Below, piece by piece: positions 6,176 to 9,258 of a DNA stretch of 9,258 bases. How positions within the stretch are numbered: position 1 is the first letter of the stretch; the number at the start of each line of letters is the position of its first letter. The notes under the pieces were generated by a model. That model did not search any database. It was not told the DNA's origin and saw only the letters and a list, made by a program, of their open reading frames with translations. The DNA is from Bog-473 sp052140165 (GTDB lineage: Bacteria; Actinomycetota; Acidimicrobiia; Acidimicrobiales; RAAP-2). The position numbers and the translations under genes were made by a program. The stretch spans positions 1 through 9,258 of the forward strand of contig JBKQUM010000085.1 of NCBI GenBank assembly GCA_052140165.1, written 5' to 3'.

Positions 6176-7035
6176 CGGTCGATGTCCCGGTGGAAGACCG
6201 ACACCGTCTGACCGTGCTCGCTCAGTCGCTCCGCCAGGGCGCGGGCGAGGACCACGGAGCGGTGACGACCGCCCGTGCAGCCCATCGCGATCGTCAGGTA
6301 CGACTTCCCCTCTCGGACGAACGCCGGCAGGATGCTCGTCAGCAGATCGTCCACCTTCTCGAGGAAGCCGACGGACTCGGGCTGGCCCAGCACGAAGTCG
6401 CGTACCTCCTCGTCCAGCCCGCTGAAGGGCCGCAGCTCCTCCACCCAGAACGGGTTCGGAAGGAAGCGACAGTCGAAGACGAGGTCGACGTCCAGCGGGA
6501 TGCCGTGCTTGTACCCGAACGAGATGACCGAGGTCTGCATCTGCGGGGCGTCCTCGGCGCCGAACGCCTCGAGGATGCGCACCCGCAACTGGTTCGAATT
6601 CAGGTCCCCGGTGTCGACGAGGAGATCGGCGCGCTCGCGCACCGGTTCGAGCAGCCTCCGCTCGACCGCGATGGACTCCTCCACGCCCCGTGCGGGCAAC
6701 GGGTGCCGCCGCCGCGTGCCCTCGTAACGGCGCACCAGGACGTCGTCGGGCGCATCGAGGAACACCACGCGCACGCGCCGACGCGCCGTGTGGAGCTGGT
6801 CGAGGACCTTGGGGAGATCGTCGAAGTACTCCGGGCCCGTGTCGCTTCCACCGCGGCCGATGACCAGCGCCACGCGCTCAATGCCGGACCCGGGTCGATC
6901 CACCATCTCGACCATCTTCATGATCAGACCGGCGGGCAGGTTGTCGATGACGAACCAGCCCACATCCTCGAGCGCGGCGGCCGCGGTGGAACGGCCCGCC
7001 CCGGACATCCCCGTCACCACCGCGAACTCGCTCAT
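6172..7035 (-). CDS. rapZ: RapZ/YvcJ-family nucleotide-binding protein (RNase adapter family)
   Basis: The family is a P-loop NTPase. The E. coli member RapZ guides RNase E to a small RNA controlling GlmS, and Gram-positive YvcJ hydrolyses nucleotides; which role applies here is unknown. From the ATG at 7035 the protein is 287 residues, the usual size. The Walker A motif is GMSGAGRST (9-17), with Arg in place of the canonical Lys, a variant I recall from other actinobacterial members. FLDA (92-95) resembles Walker B. The C-terminal RapZ domain shows SFGYKHGIP (172-180), FDCRFLPNP (187-195) and GCTGGRHRSV (252-261). The frame stays open 20 codons upstream into uvrC, but the ATG forms an ATGA overlap with the uvrC stop and has GGAGG nearby, so it is the better start. 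Confidence 0.95.
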   Translation of the reverse strand: MSEFAVVTGMSGAGRSTAAAALEDVGWFVIDNLPAGLIMKMVEMVDRPGSGIERVALVIGRGGSDTGPEYFDDLPKVLDQLHTARRRVRVVFLDAPDDVLVRRYEGTRRRHPLPARGVEESIAVERRLLEPVRERADLLVDTGDLNSNQLRVRILEAFGAEDAPQMQTSVISFGYKHGIPLDVDLVFDCRFLPNPFWVEELRPFSGLDEEVRDFVLGQPESVGFLEKVDDLLTSILPAFVREGKSYLTIAMGCTGGRHRSVVLARALAERLSEHGQTVSVFHRDIDR

Positions 7036-8894
7036 CGTCCTCCAGCCTTGCGCACTTCCTCGTACACCGCGCGCGCCACCTGGTCGGGCAGCCATGACAG
7101 CCCTTCGAGCTGCTCGAGCGATGCCGCCCGCACCGCGTTCACCCCACCCAGCTCCTTGACCAGGCGCGCCCTGCGGGTCGGGCCGAGGCCGGGGATGTCG
7201 TCGAGGATGCTCCGCGTCATCCGCTTGGCCCGGCGCTCGCGATGGAAGGTGATGGCGAAGCGGTGGGCCTCGTCACGCACGCGCTGCAGGAGGTAGAGGG
7301 CGTCCGAACCGCGGCGCAACCGCACCGGGTCGGGTGAGCCCGGCCGGTACACCTCCTCGAACTGCTTGGCCAACGACGCCAGCTCTATCTCCCCTTGCAG
7401 CCCGAGCTCGCGCACGACGCGTTCGGCCACTCCGAGCTGGCCCTTGCCACCGTCTACCACCAGCAGATTGGGCCGGTAGGCGAAGCGCCGCGGCCGGCTC
7501 CCCTCGGCTGCCGGTTCCGCCTTGAGCGCGTTGAGGCGGCGCGTGAGCACCTCCTCCATGGCGGCGTAGTCGTCGTTGCCGTGGACGGTCTTCACCTTGA
7601 AGCGCCGGTAATCCGACCGCTTGGCCAGCCCGTCCTCGAACACCACCATGGAGCCTACGTAGTCGGTCCCCTGCAGGTGGCTCATGTCGTAGCACTCGAT
7701 CCGCAGGGGTGCCTCGCGCAGTGACAGCGCGTCCTGCAGCTCGGTCAGCGCCTTGGACCGCGCGTTGTGGTCGGACGCCCGGCGCAGTCGGTGGCGCGCC
7801 AGGTCCTCGCCCGCCGATCGTGTGACGGTGTCCTGCAGCGCGCGCTTGGCGCCCCGGAGCGGCACGGCGATCTCCACCGGGCCACCACGAACGCCCCGCA
7901 ACCAGCTCTGCAGGATCTCGCGGTCGTCGGGCTCCTCGGGCACCAGCACCCGGCGCGGCACCTCAGCGCCCTCGGCTCCGTAGACCTGCGCGATCACCAG
8001 CGCCGTGAACTCGGGCCCGGACAGGTCCTCGACCTTCTCGGCCACGAAGCCGCGGTGCCCCACGACGCGCCCGCGTCGCACCCGGAAGATCTGCACCGAC
8101 GCCTCGAGCGGGTCCTCGGCCAGCCCCACCACGTCGAAGTCCTCGGCCCGGTCGGAGACCATCTGCTGGGTCTCCGCGGCCTTGTGCACGGCGGCGATGC
8201 GGTCGCGCAACCGTGCCGCCCGCTCGAACTGCAGCTCGTCGGACGCCGCCAGCATCTCGGCCTCCAGGCTCGCCAGCACGGGCTCGGTGTCGCCCGAGAG
8301 GAAGCGCATGAGATCGGTCACGTAGCCGTCGTAGGCGTCGTGGTCGACGGCGCCGACGCAGGGCCCCGAGCAGCGGTCGATGTCGTACAGGAGGCAGGGC
8401 CGCCCCAGCCGCTGGTGCCGCGTGAACTTGGTGTCCGAGCAGGTCCGGACCGGGAAGCTCCGTACCAACAGGTCGAGGGTTGACCGGATGGCGCCCGCGT
8501 TGCCATAGGGGCCGAAGTAGCGGACGCCCTTGCGCTTGCGACCCCGCACGACGGCGGGACGTGGCCACTCCTCGTTGACCGTGACGGCCAGCCAGGGGTA
8601 GCTCTTGTCGTCCTTGAGCCGGACGTTGTACCGGGGCAGGTGCGCCTGGATCAGCGAGTGCTCCAGGATCAGCGCGTCGACCTCGCTGTCCACCACCACC
8701 CATTCGACGTGGTCCGCCTGGGCCACCATCTGGGCCGTGCGGGGCATGAGCTTGGCCGAGTCCTGCCAGTAGTTGGGCAGGCGGTGGCGCAGTGACTTGG
8801 CCTTCCCCACGTACAGGACGCGGCCCTCGGCGTCGTAGAACTGGTAGGACCCCGGGGCGTCCGGGATGGAGCCGGTGGGCGGCCGATACTGCAT
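7032..8894 (-). CDS. uvrC: excinuclease ABC subunit C
   Basis: UvrC makes both incisions flanking a lesion in nucleotide excision repair, after UvrA/UvrB loading. From the ATG at 8894 the protein is 620 residues. The N-terminal GIY-YIG nuclease (about 13-95) has GSYQFY and LYVGKAKSLRHR. Four cysteines, C152, C167, C175 and C179, match the iron-sulfur-type cluster region (RPCLLYDIDRCSGPC). The UvrB-interacting UVR helix pair is near 208-240. The RNase H-like 3'-half endonuclease has D403 in ECYDMSH and D481 in LLVVDGGKGQLG, plus H544 in DEAHRF. Tandem helix-hairpin-helix motifs end the protein (about 563-615). The frame is open 49 codons further upstream, but that sequence is not UvrC-like; GAGAG lies 7 bases before the chosen ATG. 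Confidence 0.97.
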   Translation of the reverse strand: MQYRPPTGSIPDAPGSYQFYDAEGRVLYVGKAKSLRHRLPNYWQDSAKLMPRTAQMVAQADHVEWVVVDSEVDALILEHSLIQAHLPRYNVRLKDDKSYPWLAVTVNEEWPRPAVVRGRKRKGVRYFGPYGNAGAIRSTLDLLVRSFPVRTCSDTKFTRHQRLGRPCLLYDIDRCSGPCVGAVDHDAYDGYVTDLMRFLSGDTEPVLASLEAEMLAASDELQFERAARLRDRIAAVHKAAETQQMVSDRAEDFDVVGLAEDPLEASVQIFRVRRGRVVGHRGFVAEKVEDLSGPEFTALVIAQVYGAEGAEVPRRVLVPEEPDDREILQSWLRGVRGGPVEIAVPLRGAKRALQDTVTRSAGEDLARHRLRRASDHNARSKALTELQDALSLREAPLRIECYDMSHLQGTDYVGSMVVFEDGLAKRSDYRRFKVKTVHGNDDYAAMEEVLTRRLNALKAEPAAEGSRPRRFAYRPNLLVVDGGKGQLGVAERVVRELGLQGEIELASLAKQFEEVYRPGSPDPVRLRRGSDALYLLQRVRDEAHRFAITFHRERRAKRMTRSILDDIPGLGPTRRARLVKELGGVNAVRAASLEQLEGLSWLPDQVARAVYEEVRKAGGR

Positions 8895-9055
8895 CGGCCC
8901 ACTCTCGCGCAGCCGCTGGTGGGGGGCGGTACACTGGCTCCGCCGGCCTGGTATCCGGCGTACAACCTCGCATCGAGGCCGACATACCCGCGGATGGGCG
9001 ACCAGGCTGTCCCCGCCGGCCACATCGATGCTCTCCCTCAAAGGGGGCAGACCAC
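8895..9055. promoter_or_regulatory. divergent uvrC/nadA promoter region with inverted repeats
   Basis: This 161-bp region separates two divergent genes, so it must hold the nadA promoter and probably the first promoter of the uvrC-to-lipoprotein operon. I could not find a convincing paired -35/-10 on either strand; TACACT at 8930-8935 (plus) fits TANNNT but lacks a -35. Two inverted repeats are visible: CGCCGG/CCGGCG (8941-8946 and 8955-8960, 8-bp spacer) and CCTCG/CGAGG (8966-8970 and 8974-8978, 3-bp spacer). Either could be an operator or chance in GC-rich DNA. Confidence 0.45.
9041..9047 (+). promoter_or_regulatory. Shine-Dalgarno of nadA
   Basis: AAGGGGG lies 8 bases upstream of the ATG at 9056. 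It fixes that codon as the nadA start; the ATG at 9028 is out of frame. Confidence 0.6.
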
Positions 9056-9258
9056 ATGCTCAGGCTCCAGGCGCCGCTTCCAGAGCGGTACACGGCCGCG
9101 GCCGAGGACGAGCTGGCCACCATGATCGGCACCGCCAAGGCTGCGCTCGGCTCCCGCCTCTTCATCCTCGGCCACCACTACCAGCGCGACGAGGTCATGC
9201 GCTGGGCCGATGCCCGGGGCGACTCATTCGGGCTGTCCCGGCTGGCGGCGGACCAGGT
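9056..9258 (+). CDS. nadA: quinolinate synthase NadA, 5' part (runs off the window)
   Basis: NadA condenses iminoaspartate with dihydroxyacetone phosphate to make quinolinate, an early step of de novo NAD synthesis, using a [4Fe-4S] cluster. Only the first 67 codons are present. The recognisable part is LGHHYQRDEVMRWADARGDS at residues 38-57 followed by FGLSRLAAD, which matches the conserved N-terminal NadA segment containing the substrate-contacting His-Tyr region. The cluster cysteines lie beyond the edge and cannot be checked. The ATG has a good Shine-Dalgarno 8 bases upstream. It is divergent from uvrC. Whether nadB and nadC follow cannot be seen. One of its substrates is the tpiA/gap-linked metabolite dihydroxyacetone phosphate, but the adjacency may be incidental. 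Confidence 0.9.
   Translation, partial: MLRLQAPLPERYTAAAEDELATMIGTAKAALGSRLFILGHHYQRDEVMRWADARGDSFGLSRLAADQ

Noticed and set aside
4694..6211. Long plus-strand open frame opposite gap and yvcK (505 codons)
   Set aside because: Composition is dominated by His, Arg, Asp and Val, with no family motif, and it spans two genuine genes on the other strand.
7036..7095. 20-codon N-terminal extension of rapZ inside uvrC
   Set aside because: The P-loop starts at the usual distance from the ATG at 7035, which forms an ATGA overlap with the uvrC stop. The extension is Gly/Arg/Ala-rich and lacks family similarity.
8895..9041. 49-codon N-terminal extension of uvrC
   Set aside because: The frame is open but the extension does not resemble UvrC, whose family similarity begins around the ATG at 8894. 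It would also fill nearly all the divergent promoter region.

Overview
The window is a compact, GC-rich (about two-thirds G+C by eye) housekeeping locus from what looks like an actinobacterium. The gene order uvrC-rapZ-yvcK followed by gap-pgk-tpiA-secG is the classic actinobacterial arrangement. The S/T/P-rich linker in the lipoprotein and the divergences in GAPDH make me lean towards a deep-branching class such as Acidimicrobiia, but that placement is inference.

Layout, left to right: a tRNA-Leu(GAG) at the left edge (minus strand, 3-86); a 95-bp spacer; a family-5 ABC-transporter solute-binding lipoprotein (182-1996); secG (1993-2247); tpiA (2288-3076); pgk (3073-4248); gap (4256-5272); yvcK (5303-6175); rapZ (6172-7035); uvrC (7032-8894). 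All of these are on the minus strand, so transcription runs right to left from uvrC towards the tRNA. A 161-bp divergent region (8895-9055) separates uvrC from the 5' end of nadA on the plus strand (9056 to the window edge).

The minus-strand genes are packed as one probable operon or overlapping set of transcripts. Four junctions (uvrC/rapZ, rapZ/yvcK, pgk/tpiA, secG/lipoprotein) are 4-base NTGA stop-start overlaps typical of translational coupling. gap and secG instead sit after short gaps and carry their own Shine-Dalgarno sequences. Functionally the locus joins DNA repair (UvrC), a nucleotide-binding regulator pair (RapZ, YvcK), the triose-phosphate segment of glycolysis (GAPDH, PGK, TIM), a Sec translocon subunit (SecG) and an exported lipoprotein that would itself use Sec.

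I did not find a novel system such as a defence island, CRISPR array or mobile element. The points worth a second look are the absence of whiA between yvcK and gap, an orphan solute-binding lipoprotein coupled to secG and lying between secG and tRNA-Leu(GAG), an unusual residue at the cofactor-specificity position of GAPDH, and the unexplained inverted repeats in the uvrC/nadA divergent region.
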